From: Yersinia similis
Lineage (GTDB): Bacteria > Pseudomonadota > Gammaproteobacteria > Enterobacterales > Enterobacteriaceae
Direction: 5' to 3'
DNA length: 64,000 nucleotides
Assembly: GCF_001053095.1 (NCBI RefSeq)
Contig: NZ_CGBP01000001.1
Location: forward strand, 308,681 to 372,680
Part shown: positions 1-8,950 of the stretch, piece by piece
Position numbering within the stretch: the stretch's first letter is position 1
How the letters are laid out: the number at the start of each line of letters is the position of its first letter
Translations under genes and position numbers: made by a program
The notes under the pieces: model-generated
The model's input: only the letters and a program-made list of their open reading frames with translations
Database searches by the model: none
What the model was told of the DNA's origin: nothing

Positions 1-1
1 G

Positions 2-1060
2 GGCGGGCAACAAGCCTCAGACAGTGAATATGCTACGCGGGTAAGAGACATTGATGCAGCAACCCCTTCGCGCTTCAATGCCGACCCCAGACGTTTATTT
101 GAAGCTTCCGGCTGTGCCGGTAAATTGGCAGTATTTGCTGTGCGACTGGATACCTTCCCCAGTGAGAAACAACAACAAGTCTTTTATATCGGCACCAACC
201 AAACTCAGGTATTAACTGAGCTACGCCGTATCATTCTCCGCGATTTTAAACATTTACCTATAGCGGGTGAATATATGCATCGTGATATTTTTGATATTGC
301 GGAAACCTATGGCAAAGATACATTTGTGATGATTAACAGTATGGGCACCAATAACATGCCTAAATTCTTCACGTTAAAAGGTAAAATTGATGCTCGCCTC
401 AATAAAATTCCGTATTTGGTCGAGCACCTGACAGATCGTGTGATGCAAGGTTTTAGTCAGATATTACCTAACCATTTACCTAAGCGCCTTAAGACCTACC
501 GTAATCAATATGAACATCATCTGCTGCTAAAAATGTCAGGCGATGGCATTACTGAAGCGCAACAACATCTACGAACCTTTTTTGCCACTGCAGAAGGTCA
601 CTTTATTGCCTGCACAGCTAATGAGGGTAAAAAGGCTTTTCTACACCGTTTTGCAGCGGCAGGGGCGGCAGTGCGCTATCACGCAGTCCACGCCGATAAA
701 GTGGAAGATATTTTGGCTCTGGATATCGCCCTGCGACGTAATGAAGCACAGTGGTTTGAAACCTTACCACCAGAAATAGAACAATGTCTGATCGCGAAGC
801 TCTATTATGGTCATTTCCTGTGCCACGTCTTTCATCAAGACTATATCGTTAAGAAAGGGGTCAATATAAAAACGCTAAAAGAAAAAATGTTATCGCTCCT
901 CAATGACAAAGGCGCGGAATACCCCGCAGAGCATAATGTCGGCCATCTCTATCTGGCAAAGCCCACATTAAAAGATTTTTATCAACAGATCGACCCAACT
1001 AACAGTTTTAATCCGGGCATTGGTAAAACCTCAAAACATAAGCACTGGCAGTCAAACTAA
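2..1060 (+). CDS. dld: D-lactate dehydrogenase (quinone), 3' part
   Basis: This is the C-terminal 352 residues of the membrane-associated FAD enzyme that oxidises D-lactate to pyruvate and passes electrons to quinone. The reading frame is open from base 2, so the gene starts upstream of the window; the TTG at 125 is internal. The E. coli enzyme has about 571 residues, so roughly 60% is visible, including the cap and membrane-binding regions and the C-terminal stretch NSFNPGIGKTSK. The FAD-binding domain lies outside the window. An ERIC element begins 3 bases after the stop codon. The pairing with pbpG matches E. coli. Identification is from overall similarity and synteny. Confidence 0.95.
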   Translation, partial: GGQQASDSEYATRVRDIDAATPSRFNADPRRLFEASGCAGKLAVFAVRLDTFPSEKQQQVFYIGTNQTQVLTELRRIILRDFKHLPIAGEYMHRDIFDIAETYGKDTFVMINSMGTNNMPKFFTLKGKIDARLNKIPYLVEHLTDRVMQGFSQILPNHLPKRLKTYRNQYEHHLLLKMSGDGITEAQQHLRTFFATAEGHFIACTANEGKKAFLHRFAAAGAAVRYHAVHADKVEDILALDIALRRNEAQWFETLPPEIEQCLIAKLYYGHFLCHVFHQDYIVKKGVNIKTLKEKMLSLLNDKGAEYPAEHNVGHLYLAKPTLKDFYQQIDPTNSFNPGIGKTSKHKHWQSN

Positions 1061-1062
1061 CT

Positions 1063-1183
1063 ATATACCCTAAATAATTCGAGTTGCAGGAAGGCGGCAG
1101 CAGAGCAAGTGGCCGGGGTGAATGAAAGCAGCTAACGCACATGCGGCTTGCAGTATTACGGGTCTTGCAGTATCACGGGTATA
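1063..1183 (+). repeat. ERIC element, degenerate
   Basis: It begins TATATACCCTAAATAATTCG and continues with the ERIC core GAGTTGCAGGAAGGCGGC. It ends in ACGGGTATA, with a small internal duplication (CAGTATTACGGGT and CAGTATCACGGGT). The inner part is diverged compared with the better copy at 57898. It lies directly behind dld, a usual position for ERIC in transcribed intergenic DNA. Confidence 0.75.
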
Positions 1184-1245
1184 GTCATATTACGTGGCTA
1201 ACCGTGGTTGGTTAGTGTTGATGCTGTACTAGGGGGAGAGATAAA

Positions 1246-1293
1246 ATGAAAATAATACTGTGGATTATTCAGACTGCTGACAACCTCCGATGA
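1246..1293 (+). pseudogene. Possible yohP-like tiny membrane protein gene, broken by YPAL
   Basis: A very strong ribosome binding site (GGGGGAGAG, 6 bases upstream) precedes an ATG that opens MKIILWII and then runs into the terminus of a YPAL-type repeat, giving QTADNLR and a stop. From memory, the 27-residue E. coli membrane protein YohP begins MKIILW and its gene lies in the same dld-pbpG-dusC neighbourhood. The inference is that this small gene was interrupted after about eight codons by the miniature element. No continuation of the transmembrane segment is found after the repeat. It could instead be a chance start. Confidence 0.45.
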
Positions 1294-1318
1294 CTCGATC
1301 TTAAACAGTGAGGATAGG
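1270..1318 (-). repeat. YPAL-type element, truncated
   Basis: Starting at CAGACTGCTGAC, this 49-base stretch matches, with several substitutions, the right end of the full 165-bp copies in the window (read in reverse). It stops after GAGGATAGGC and lacks the TTGTCAATAACCTC end. It is followed by an unrelated hairpin with arms CCCCTT and AAGGGG inside GGCGC and GCGCC (1316-1353), which may now act as the end of transcription. Confidence 0.7.
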
Positions 1319-1393
1319 CGCAGTTCTAGCCCCTTGGGAAGGGGTTACGGCGCCTTTATTTGCTGCACAGGTCTCCATAGTGATGTTCTGCTC

Positions 1394-2329
1394 TTATTCT
1401 GATACCTGCGCTAAACGCCCCTGTGAATCTTTTTGCTGACGATAACTTTTGGCAGCACCAGGGATTGGCGCAGCTTTACCGGTTTCGATCCAACTACGCA
1501 GGCGGTTTGCATCCGCAAAATGGGTATATTTACCAAAAGCATCCAATACCACTAATGCGACTGGCCGCTTGCCAATCACGGTACGCATGACCAAGCAGTG
1601 CCCGGCTTGGTTAGTAAAACCGGTTTTGGTCAGTTGAATATTCCATTTGTCGTTATAAACCAAATGGTTAGTATTGCGGAATGGCAACGTATAATTCGGT
1701 TCACGGAAAGTAGCCATTTTCTCGGTGGTAGTGCTTAACTGGCCAATTAGCGGATACTGTTTGGTCGCCATCAATAATTTGGCTAAATCACGCGCGGTCG
1801 AGACGTTATTAATCGACAGCCCTGTTGGCTCAACATAATGCGTACTGTTCATGCCCAAAGACTTGGCTTTTGCATTCATGGCTTTTATAAATGTGTTGTA
1901 GCCCCCAGGGTAATGGTGGGCCAGGCTGGCCGCAGCACGATTTTCTGACGACATCAGTGTCAGTAGCAGCATGTCCTTACGGCTAATTTCACTGTTAACA
2001 CGAACGCGGGAAAACACCCCTTTCAACTCTTTAGTTTGATCAATATCCACAGAGAGAATTTCATCAAGAGGTAATTTGGCATCTAATACCACCATTGCCG
2101 TCATCAGCTTAGTGATTGAGGCAATAGGCACAACTTTATCTGCATTATTGGCATAGATCACTTTATTCGTTTGTAAATCAACCACCATAGCGCTACCCGA
2201 TGCCAATTCCAAAGGGGCCGTCCCTTTGACCTCAACCGCTGTTCCCCGGGCAATGGCCAAAGGGGCAACACTGATACCGGTGGATAAAAGCAAGAAGCTC
2301 AATAGTGCAAAACGGATTTTTACATACAT
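1394..2329 (-). CDS. pbpG: D-alanyl-D-alanine endopeptidase, PBP7
   Basis: A periplasmic low-molecular-weight penicillin-binding protein of the S11 family, which cuts DD-crosslinks in murein. The N-terminus is a signal peptide ([12 protein letters not shown], cleavage near ALA at about residue 27). The three active-site motifs are in order and intact: S71-I-T-K74, S128-E-N130 and K235-T-G237. Length (311 residues) is typical for PbpG. It runs convergently with dld, as in E. coli. Nothing odd was seen in the coding sequence. Confidence 0.96.
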   Translation of the reverse strand: MYVKIRFALLSFLLLSTGISVAPLAIARGTAVEVKGTAPLELASGSAMVVDLQTNKVIYANNADKVVPIASITKLMTAMVVLDAKLPLDEILSVDIDQTKELKGVFSRVRVNSEISRKDMLLLTLMSSENRAAASLAHHYPGGYNTFIKAMNAKAKSLGMNSTHYVEPTGLSINNVSTARDLAKLLMATKQYPLIGQLSTTTEKMATFREPNYTLPFRNTNHLVYNDKWNIQLTKTGFTNQAGHCLVMRTVIGKRPVALVVLDAFGKYTHFADANRLRSWIETGKAAPIPGAAKSYRQQKDSQGRLAQVSE

Positions 2330-2656
2330 GTTTGTCAGCTTAAATAAATTATCGGGAGTGGGCGTGATTGGTGTCGCACATTATAAATTACCGGCCAGAC
2401 GCACGCATCACGGTTTCTTTAAATGATTGTTACAAAGATTAAAGTTGACTGTTTGTTATTCAGCAGTCAACCCTAAAAGCGAATTAACTCATTTCTGTTC
2501 TAATAAATTTAGCCAGACTCACCGGTTATAAAATTAGGTTATCTAAAATATTTGATATTTTAAACTAAACCCATGCTCAATAATGCTTAAAAAATGCCTC
2601 TCGGATCAAAGATTACCCTATAATCGCTCACATCTATTTTTAGATAAAAGGGAACT
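2330..2656. promoter_or_regulatory. Intergenic region with promoter for the small membrane gene
   Basis: This 327-base AT-rich gap separates the divergent pbpG and the 63-codon gene. A perfect TATAAT at 2619-2624 lies 33 bases upstream of the ATG at 2657 and is the likely -10 box; no good -35 hexamer is seen at 17 bases. Nothing else was recognised. Confidence 0.45.
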
Positions 2657-2848
2657 ATGGGGGCGAATATGGGAACAACAATTTTTGGTATTATCTTTGG
2701 TGTATTCTTGATTGCTGCGGGTTTAGCAGATATTCACGATGAAAAAATGGCCTCATTGACGTTCTGGGTTGATACGTTAATCATCCTTATCGGTGCACTA
2801 TTCATGCTAGGGGTGGCAAAATTTATTGGCCGCAAGAAAAAGCAATAA
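2657..2848 (+). CDS. Small two-helix membrane protein, unknown function
   Basis: A 63-residue protein with two predicted membrane helices (about residues 7-24 and 37-56), joined by the short loop DIHDEKMASLTFWVD, and a basic tail GRKKKQ that probably stays in the cytoplasm. The ATG at 2657 is preceded by AAGGGA at 4 bases; an in-frame ATG at 2669 is an alternative start. A consensus -10 box lies upstream. I do not recognise the family. The gene stands alone between pbpG and dusC, and its composition resembles a genuine small inner-membrane protein, not a chance frame. Confidence 0.7.
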   Translation: MGANMGTTIFGIIFGVFLIAAGLADIHDEKMASLTFWVDTLIILIGALFMLGVAKFIGRKKKQ

Positions 2849-2921
2849 AATAGAGTTATTCTCAGCAATATATCTATATTCCAGCCACATTATTATTTAA
2901 TTTAAACATTATTTTTCTGAG

Positions 2922-3866
2922 TTAATGATTAATATGCTGAATTGCCAGCGCAATGTCTTTCGAGGTTTTTAACGCACGAACTTCAGTGAACAACGCAGTG
3001 GCTTCATCATATTCTTTGCGCAGATAACCTAACCACTGTTTGATGCGCGCAACATGATACAAGCCGGTATCGCCCTGCTTTTCCAACTGCACATATTTTT
3101 GCAGTAATTTGACCACTTCCAGCCACGGCATACGCGGTTCGTTATACTTCACCACCCGGCTTAAATTAGGCACATTCAGTGCGCCACGGCCTAGCATCAT
3201 AGCGTCACAACCCGTGACGCCCATGCACTCTTGTGCACTCTGGTAATCCCAAATTTCACCGTTGGCAATCACCGGTATTGTCAGCCGCTGGCGAATCTCA
3301 CCGATCGCTTGCCAGTTAATCCGTTCGGCTTGATAGCCATCTTCTTTGGTACGGCCATGAACTGCCAGTTCCGTCGCTCCTGCTTGTTGCACGGCGTCAG
3401 CAATTTCAAACTGACGATCACCTGAATCCCAGCCTAGACGAATTTTTACCGTGACGGGGAGATGGGCCGGAACAGCCGCACGCATGGCTTTTGCACCTTG
3501 ATAAATCAGTTCTGGATCTTTTAGCAAGGTTGCCCCGCCGCCACTGCCGTTAACCAGTTTTGAAGGACACCCGCAATTGAGATCAACACCATATGAGCCA
3601 AGCGCTACCGCACGAGCCGCATTTTCTGCCAGCCACTCTGGGTATTGGCCTAATAGTTGGATACGTACTAATGTGCCAGACTGAGTACGGCTTTGATTAT
3701 GCAATTCAGGACATAGGCGGTAGAAAGATTTAGCAGGCAGCAGTTGATCAACCACCCGCAAAAACTCGGTGATGCAAAGGTCGTAATCATTTACTTCACT
3801 GAGCAATTCACGCACCAGCGAATCTAATACACCTTCCATCGGTGCCAGTATTACTCGCATACTCAT
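2922..3866 (-). CDS. dusC: tRNA-dihydrouridine(16) synthase C
   Basis: An FMN-dependent enzyme that reduces uridine 16 in the D-loop of tRNA using NADPH. The protein has the Dus signature around [10 protein letters not shown] (catalytic Cys in NCGCP), the FMN-binding barrel with [10 protein letters not shown] and VIANGEIW, and the C-terminal helical tRNA-binding domain with [11 protein letters not shown]. Length (314 residues) fits DusC, and similarity to the E. coli protein runs end to end. The E. coli start corresponds to the third codon ([10 protein letters not shown]); the ATG at 3866 also has an AAGG upstream, so either start is possible. Confidence 0.95.
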   Translation of the reverse strand: MSMRVILAPMEGVLDSLVRELLSEVNDYDLCITEFLRVVDQLLPAKSFYRLCPELHNQSRTQSGTLVRIQLLGQYPEWLAENAARAVALGSYGVDLNCGCPSKLVNGSGGGATLLKDPELIYQGAKAMRAAVPAHLPVTVKIRLGWDSGDRQFEIADAVQQAGATELAVHGRTKEDGYQAERINWQAIGEIRQRLTIPVIANGEIWDYQSAQECMGVTGCDAMMLGRGALNVPNLSRVVKYNEPRMPWLEVVKLLQKYVQLEKQGDTGLYHVARIKQWLGYLRKEYDEATALFTEVRALKTSKDIALAIQHINH

Positions 3867-4094
3867 TATCCAGAGCCTTTATTTGTCATGACCGCCAGCC
3901 TAATTCTATATCGTAGAATGTCAAAAAAGGCTGGCAATGATACGAGGGAAACGGGGATAAAAACAAGAGATAACACTGAATAATACAGATTACGTAGAGT
4001 AAAAAATAATAATATTCTTGGCCCCTTAAAATTTTTTGTTTGGTCATCTTTGTTCTACCACACTGAAAATCGGCTATTAAAGTCGTGTGGTAAA

Positions 4095-4118
4095 ATACCC
4101 ATGGGCAATGCCCATTTA
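4095..4118 (-). terminator. Palindromic hairpin behind the beta-helix gene
   Basis: A perfect 15-bp palindrome ATGGGCAATGCCCAT (4101-4115) sits 45 bases past the stop of the gene at 4160-5089. On the minus strand it is followed by GGGTATTTTACC, a weak T-rich tract. It could be a weak terminator or an mRNA-stabilising stem. Confidence 0.4.
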
Positions 4119-4159
4119 TGAAAACGGACATTGCCAAAGAGATAGTCTAAATACGTATT

Positions 4160-5089
4160 TTACGCATAAGCATGACTTTTCGGTGCGTTAACATGGGTGA
4201 ATTGCATGCCATCCTTTTTTTCTCCGTTATATTTAGCATTTCCTTCTAAAATGACATGGCACTTTTTAGTATAAAAAACAATATCATTAACACTGGCATC
4301 TTTCGCGATATTAATAGTAACTTCCTCTACTTGTTTCGAAGTTGATTGCGAAGCTGTATGGCCGACCCTTTGTTCATTAACAAATACTTTACCATTAGTA
4401 ATTATGGTATTTACCCCTCCTGAAATAAAAAGATTCCTCATTCCCATCACTATATTACCACTCCCAAAACTCGTGATATTAACATTTACAAATTCAGGGG
4501 GGGAAATGTTAATTTTTCCAATACAAGATGCTGTACCAATAAATACTTTCTCACTGGTTACATTAAGGCTTTCTTTAATCGTTGAATTGACAATTTTTAC
4601 AGACCCCGCCTTACATGTTACGCTACCATCAATAGTTGAATCGCTCATCGAAATTGAACCACTTGTAGTATCCACATTACCGTTAATTTTTGTTGTATCT
4701 ATGTCTATCCTACCACTTGTTGTTTCCAAATTGCCGCTTACAGTTGATTTTTCCACCTCAATCGAACCACTGACTGTTTCTATATTTTTTTCTATAGTCG
4801 AATTCACCGCATTAATATTACCACTTACCGTGGTAACATTTTTATCTACTATAGAATCTTTTACAGTAATATAGCCACTGATTGAATGCACATTACCGTA
4901 GACTGTAGAATGGCGATTAATTTTTATATCACCACTTATAGTTCCTATATTACTCTTGCACTTTTCATTATTAATGCGTAAATCATCACTTATAGATGAG
5001 ACTGCTCCAGTATATTTTTGAATTGAATTTGAGTTGTTAAAGCCGGCTGAGTGTATATTGTTTGTCGATATGTTATTAACTTGCGGCAT
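4160..5089 (-). CDS. Beta-helix repeat protein, bactofilin-like, unknown function
   Basis: A 309-residue protein with about eight tandem 18-residue repeats (roughly residues 48-192). Each has the pattern hydrophobic-x-T-x-S-G-x-I-x-hydrophobic-x-x-S-x-I-x-x-N, for example VTTVSGNINAVNSTIEKN and LETTSGRIDIDTTKINGN. Such regular repeats fold as a right-handed beta-helix, as in bactofilins and other polymer-forming proteins. The last third is different and has no repeats. No signal peptide or membrane helix is seen. The start chosen is the ATG at 5089 with AAGGG 8 bases upstream; a TTG at 5161 has no such site. The gene is far more AT-rich than its neighbours, which suggests transfer. Function is unknown. 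Confidence 0.75.
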   Translation of the reverse strand: MPQVNNISTNNIHSAGFNNSNSIQKYTGAVSSISDDLRINNEKCKSNIGTISGDIKINRHSTVYGNVHSISGYITVKDSIVDKNVTTVSGNINAVNSTIEKNIETVSGSIEVEKSTVSGNLETTSGRIDIDTTKINGNVDTTSGSISMSDSTIDGSVTCKAGSVKIVNSTIKESLNVTSEKVFIGTASCIGKINISPPEFVNVNITSFGSGNIVMGMRNLFISGGVNTIITNGKVFVNEQRVGHTASQSTSKQVEEVTINIAKDASVNDIVFYTKKCHVILEGNAKYNGEKKDGMQFTHVNAPKSHAYA

Positions 5090-5392
5090 ACAGAAAACCC
5101 TTATATTAATGATGAGTAAACAGTTTTTATTCGTTTGTTTCTGATGAAATAATATTCTCAATCAGTATTAACAATAATACATCAAAACTTAATTGTTATT
5201 ATTTAAAAAAAAGACAAAATTATCATTTTTAATAAATTAAATTATTTTATGTTTAATGAAAAAACTTATTAATATAGAAACTTTAGTAATTAGCCCTTAT
5301 AGACTTTAACTACAATTTAATTTAATTAGATAACGTTAAATTCAATAATGGTTATATATACATTTTTTAATCAGATTAAGGCTGTATTTTGA
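5090..5392. other. AT-rich upstream region of the beta-helix gene
   Basis: About 300 bases of strongly AT-rich DNA with runs of A and T. It must contain the promoter of the leftward gene at 5089. No operator-like palindrome was recognised. The composition is of the kind that H-NS commonly binds; that is inference from base content only. Confidence 0.5.
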
Positions 5393-5424
5393 TAAAAAAA
5401 CCGCCTCCTAAGAAGCGGTTTTAT
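5393..5424 (-). terminator. Rho-independent terminator of rhlE
   Basis: Arms AAAACCGC (5397-5404) and GCGGTTTT (5415-5422) with a 10-base loop. Read leftward, the stem is followed by a run of seven T, so it fits the end of rhlE, whose stop codon is at 5461. The A/T-rich flanks make it partly bidirectional. Confidence 0.85.
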
Positions 5425-5460
5425 CAGTGAATAGAAGCCGTTATACCCAAGAGGTATCGC

Positions 5461-6816
5461 TTATTCGCCTGGATTACGGCTACGACCGCGAGACGATGGG
5501 CCTGCCGGGCGGCGTTGACCATCAGCCTGGCTGCGTGGGCGGCTGTTGCGGCTATCACCGCGACCTGCTGCACCGCCTCCATTCTGCGGACGACCCGCAC
5601 TGCTACCACGGCCCATGCCCGGACGTTGTGCGCCACGGCCCTGACGGCCATTTTGAATCGGATCGGCTTTAATGCTTAGATCCGGCTCATAACCATCAAG
5701 TGCGATACGTGGAATTTCACGTTTTAATAAACGCTCAATATCACGCAGCAGTTTATGTTCATCGACACAAACCAGTGAAATCGCTTCCCCGGTTCGTTCC
5801 GCGCGGCCAGTACGGCCAATACGGTGAACGTAATCTTCCGGAACGTTTGGCAATTCATAGTTAACCACGTGTGGTAACTGGTCGATATCCAGACCACGGG
5901 CAGCGATATCCGTCGCCACCAGCACACGGATTTTACCGTCTTTAAAATCAGCCAGTGCACGAGTACGTGCGCCCTGACTCTTATTACCGTGGATCGCCGC
6001 CGCAGTAATACCGTCTTTATTCAACTGTTCAGCTAAATGGTTCGCGCCATGCTTCGTGCGGTTAAACACCAGCACTTGCTGCCAGTTACCTTCACCAATC
6101 ATCTGAGACAACAACTCACGCTTACGGTTTTTATCGACAAAGTGAACGCTTTGAGCGATCTGCTCTGACGCCGTGTTACGACGGGCCACTTCAACAGAGG
6201 CTGGGTTGTGCAACAATTTGCTGGCCAGCCCTTTAATCTCATCAGAGAAGGTGGCAGAGAACAGCAAATTCTGACGTTTAGCCGGTAATTTGGCTAATAC
6301 ACGGCGGATATCGTGAATAAAGCCCATATCCAACATACGGTCCGCTTCGTCCAAGACCAAAATTTCAATTTTGGACAAATCAACCGCGTTTTGATGTTCC
6401 AGATCCAGTAAACGGCCAGGTGTCGCGACTAAAATATCGACGCCACCACGCAATTTCATCATCTGCGGGTTAATGCTAACGCCACCAAATACCACCAGCG
6501 AGCGAAGTTTCAGGTATTTGCTATAACTCTGTACGTTTTCGTCAATCTGCGCGGCCAGCTCACGGGTTGGCGTTAAAATCAATGCCCGTACCGGACGGCG
6601 GCCCTTAATTGGCTGTTGATCTTGGCTAAGCAGTTGCAATAGCGGCAAGGTGAAACCAGCGGTTTTACCCGTACCCGTTTGCGCACTGGCCATTAAATCG
6701 CGGCCTTCCAGTACCACAGGGATTGCCTGACGTTGAATTGGCGTCGGCACAAGGTAGCCCTGCTCTTCAACAGCACGCAGGATGTCGGCGTTTAGGCCGA
6801 GAGAATCAAATGACAT
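5461..6816 (-). CDS. rhlE: ATP-dependent RNA helicase RhlE
   Basis: A DEAD-box RNA helicase that acts on RNA duplexes, linked in E. coli to ribosome assembly and mRNA turnover. Motifs in order: Q motif FDSLGL...PTPIQ (residues 3-28), Walker A AQTGTGKT (about 45-52), DEAD (156-159), SAT (187-189), and HRIGRTGR in the second RecA domain. The last 80 residues are a basic, Gly/Arg/Ser-rich disordered tail ([14 protein letters not shown]), usual for RhlE. The start is the ATG at 6816 with GGAG 9-10 bases upstream; a longer frame to 6972 has no support. It is divergent from cecR, as in E. coli. Confidence 0.95.
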   Translation of the reverse strand: MSFDSLGLNADILRAVEEQGYLVPTPIQRQAIPVVLEGRDLMASAQTGTGKTAGFTLPLLQLLSQDQQPIKGRRPVRALILTPTRELAAQIDENVQSYSKYLKLRSLVVFGGVSINPQMMKLRGGVDILVATPGRLLDLEHQNAVDLSKIEILVLDEADRMLDMGFIHDIRRVLAKLPAKRQNLLFSATFSDEIKGLASKLLHNPASVEVARRNTASEQIAQSVHFVDKNRKRELLSQMIGEGNWQQVLVFNRTKHGANHLAEQLNKDGITAAAIHGNKSQGARTRALADFKDGKIRVLVATDIAARGLDIDQLPHVVNYELPNVPEDYVHRIGRTGRAERTGEAISLVCVDEHKLLRDIERLLKREIPRIALDGYEPDLSIKADPIQNGRQGRGAQRPGMGRGSSAGRPQNGGGAAGRGDSRNSRPRSQADGQRRPAGPSSRGRSRNPGE

Positions 6817-7188
6817 ATTACGAGAAGCTCCAGATCTTCCCAATCCTGACGATATCGCCAAGTGCAGTTTCAAGGGAAGATTATCAGACGAGGCATGAAT
6901 TGAGGCATTACCACGAGGATTGGCACAAACTGCAGTGCACCATTGACGCGGATTATAACAGATGTTTAGCAAGAAAAGGGATATTTACATAAATCTTAAT
7001 TTTTTAATCGCGAGAACATCAATGAAACCAATTTAGCGGCCATAGATATCTGGCTTTCATAGCCGATGTCTTTACATGTCTACTACGGTGACCTAAAGTT
7101 AATCATATGATTGATTTATTGTTCAACTAACTATTCGCATCAATCTACTTTAGCGTCTACATAAAACAGTTAAGCAGGCAGAATATTT
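6817..7188. promoter_or_regulatory. rhlE/cecR divergent promoter region
   Basis: 372 bases between the divergent genes. A perfect 12-bp palindrome AATCATATGATT lies at 7101-7112, 77 bases before the cecR start. TetR-type regulators often bind such sites in their own promoter, so it is a candidate CecR operator; this is inference. Nothing else was recognised. Confidence 0.35.
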
Positions 7189-7899
7189 ATGTCTCATTTG
7201 ACTCCTCATTCCGTCACACCGCCGTCACCGGCTACCACCAGAGGTGAACAGGCCCGCCAACAGTTGCTTCAAGCCGCGATTGATTTGTTCGGTGAATTGG
7301 GTCTGAAAGGTGCGACCACCCGCGATATTGCACAACGGGCGGGGCAGAATATTGCCGCGATCACCTACTATTTCAGCTCCAAAGAGGGCCTCTATCTCGC
7401 GGTCGCTCAACATATTGCCGATTTTATCCAGCAGGCGTTCTCACCGCTGGCACAAGAAATTGATCACTTTTTGCAGTTGCCTACTGAGCATCAGCTGCCG
7501 GAACAGCAACTGCACTATATTCGTCAAGGGTTATTGGCATTCAGCCATTTAATGACACAACCTGAAACGCTAAATCTCAGTAAAATCATGGCGCGTGAGC
7601 AATTATCGCCAAGCGAAGCCTACCCACTGATCCACACTCAGGCCATTGCCCCATTACACCAAACACTGAACCAGTTGCTGGCTGCATTTACGGGTACCGA
7701 TGCCAGTGCAACCAAAACCATTATTCATACTCATGCCTTGATAGGTGAGGTTTTGGCTTTTCGTCTGGCACGTGAAACGATTCGCCGACAAGCTGGCTGG
7801 AAAAGTATTGGCGAGGCCGAAAGTCACTTAATTAATCAAGTACTTATTGAACATATCGATCTGCTTCTTAACGGGCTCCGGGCCAAGGCAGCACTATGA
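7189..7899 (+). CDS. cecR: TetR-family regulator CecR (YbiH)
   Basis: A 236-residue transcriptional repressor with an N-terminal TetR helix-turn-helix (GATTRDIAQRAGQNIAAITYYFSSKEGLYLA cut here: key residues T-T-R-D-I-A and Y-Y-F-S-S-K-E) and a helical C-terminal ligand domain. In E. coli CecR controls the ybhGFSR genes and rhlE and affects sensitivity to cefoperazone and chloramphenicol. Here it heads the same cluster: ybhG starts 51 bases downstream on the same strand. Conserved stretches shared with the E. coli protein include LSPSEAYPLIH and HTHALIGEVLAFRL. The N-terminus is a few residues longer than in E. coli, so the exact start is not certain. Confidence 0.92.
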   Translation: MSHLTPHSVTPPSPATTRGEQARQQLLQAAIDLFGELGLKGATTRDIAQRAGQNIAAITYYFSSKEGLYLAVAQHIADFIQQAFSPLAQEIDHFLQLPTEHQLPEQQLHYIRQGLLAFSHLMTQPETLNLSKIMAREQLSPSEAYPLIHTQAIAPLHQTLNQLLAAFTGTDASATKTIIHTHALIGEVLAFRLARETIRRQAGWKSIGEAESHLINQVLIEHIDLLLNGLRAKAAL

Positions 7900-7950
7900 C
7901 CTCTCGCCTATTTTTATTGTGATAAAAACCAGTGGTAGACAGGAAACATT

Positions 7951-8937
7951 ATGAATCGTAAGAAGATTATCGTGGCTGCCGTTATTGTCGCGCTATTAGC
8001 AACCCTAGCGTACGGATGGCATTATTATCGTCAGCAAAATGACGCGTCACTGACCCTCTACGGTAACGTGGATATCCGCACGGTAAATCTGGGCTTTCGC
8101 GTCGCTGGCCGCCTTGCCTCACTGGCAGTAGATGAAGGTGATGATATTCATCCGGGGCAAACGCTAGGGAAATTGGATGACGGCCCTTATCTGAATGCGC
8201 TCAAGCAGGCGCAAGCGAATGTACAAAGTGCGCAAGCCCAATTGGCACTGCTGAAAGCGGGTTACCGTGAAGAAGAAATTGCACAGGTGAGGTCCGAAGT
8301 GGCTCAGCGACAGGCCGCTTTTGACTACGCCGATAACTTTCTGAAACGCCAGCAGGGGTTGTGGGCCAGCAAAGCCGTATCCGCCAATGAACTGGAGAAT
8401 GCCCGTACCGCACGCAGCCAGGCGCAGGCTAATTTGCAAGCAGCAAAAGATAAACTCGCACAATTTTTGAGTGGTAACCGCCCACAAGAAATCGCTCAGG
8501 CTGAGGCGAATCTGGCCCAAACAGAGGCCGAACTGGCGCAAGCCCAACTCAACCTGCAAGACACCACACTGCTCGCCCCATCGGCCGGTACGGTACTGAC
8601 CCGCGCAGTAGAACCGGGCACCATTTTATCGGCCAGCAATACCGTACTTACCGTTTCACTGACCGACCCGGTCTGGGTTCGAGCCTATGTCAGTGAACGT
8701 CATTTAGGTCAGGCGATCCCCGGTACAGAGGTTGAGGTCTTTACTGATGGCCGCCTCGATAAGCCCTATCACGGTAAAATTGGTTTTGTTTCACCGACGG
8801 CAGAATTCACGCCAAAAACAGTGGAAACACCAGATTTGCGCACCGACCTGGTATATCGCTTACGCATTATTATCACGGATGCGGATGAATCATTACGACA
8901 AGGTATGCCCGTCACTGTTCGTTTCCCCCAACGTTAA
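7951..8937 (+). CDS. ybhG: HlyD-type membrane fusion protein YbhG
   Basis: The periplasmic adaptor subunit of the YbhGFSR ABC efflux pump. One N-terminal membrane anchor (residues 3-22, [17 protein letters not shown]) is followed by a biotinyl-lipoyl-like half ([18 protein letters not shown]), a long Ala/Gln-rich coiled-coil hairpin (about 80-200, with repeated QAQANLQ-type heptads), the second lipoyl half ([17 protein letters not shown]) and a beta-barrel. Length (328 residues) is as in E. coli. A GGAAAC-type ribosome site precedes the ATG, and the ybhF start follows 13 bases after the stop, so the genes are probably co-transcribed. Confidence 0.94.
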   Translation: MNRKKIIVAAVIVALLATLAYGWHYYRQQNDASLTLYGNVDIRTVNLGFRVAGRLASLAVDEGDDIHPGQTLGKLDDGPYLNALKQAQANVQSAQAQLALLKAGYREEEIAQVRSEVAQRQAAFDYADNFLKRQQGLWASKAVSANELENARTARSQAQANLQAAKDKLAQFLSGNRPQEIAQAEANLAQTEAELAQAQLNLQDTTLLAPSAGTVLTRAVEPGTILSASNTVLTVSLTDPVWVRAYVSERHLGQAIPGTEVEVFTDGRLDKPYHGKIGFVSPTAEFTPKTVETPDLRTDLVYRLRIIITDADESLRQGMPVTVRFPQR

Positions 8938-8950
8938 GGCAGCATGAGTT

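Noticed and set aside
3886..4137. 83-codon frame on the minus strand between dusC and the beta-helix gene
   Set aside because: It starts at TTG or ATG without a ribosome site, runs through the palindrome at 4101, and its residue make-up (aromatic and Cys-rich) looks like a chance translation.
5424..5672. Arg/Ala-rich frames over the 3' end of rhlE on both strands
   Set aside because: They are translations of the repetitive Gly/Arg tail of RhlE in other frames.
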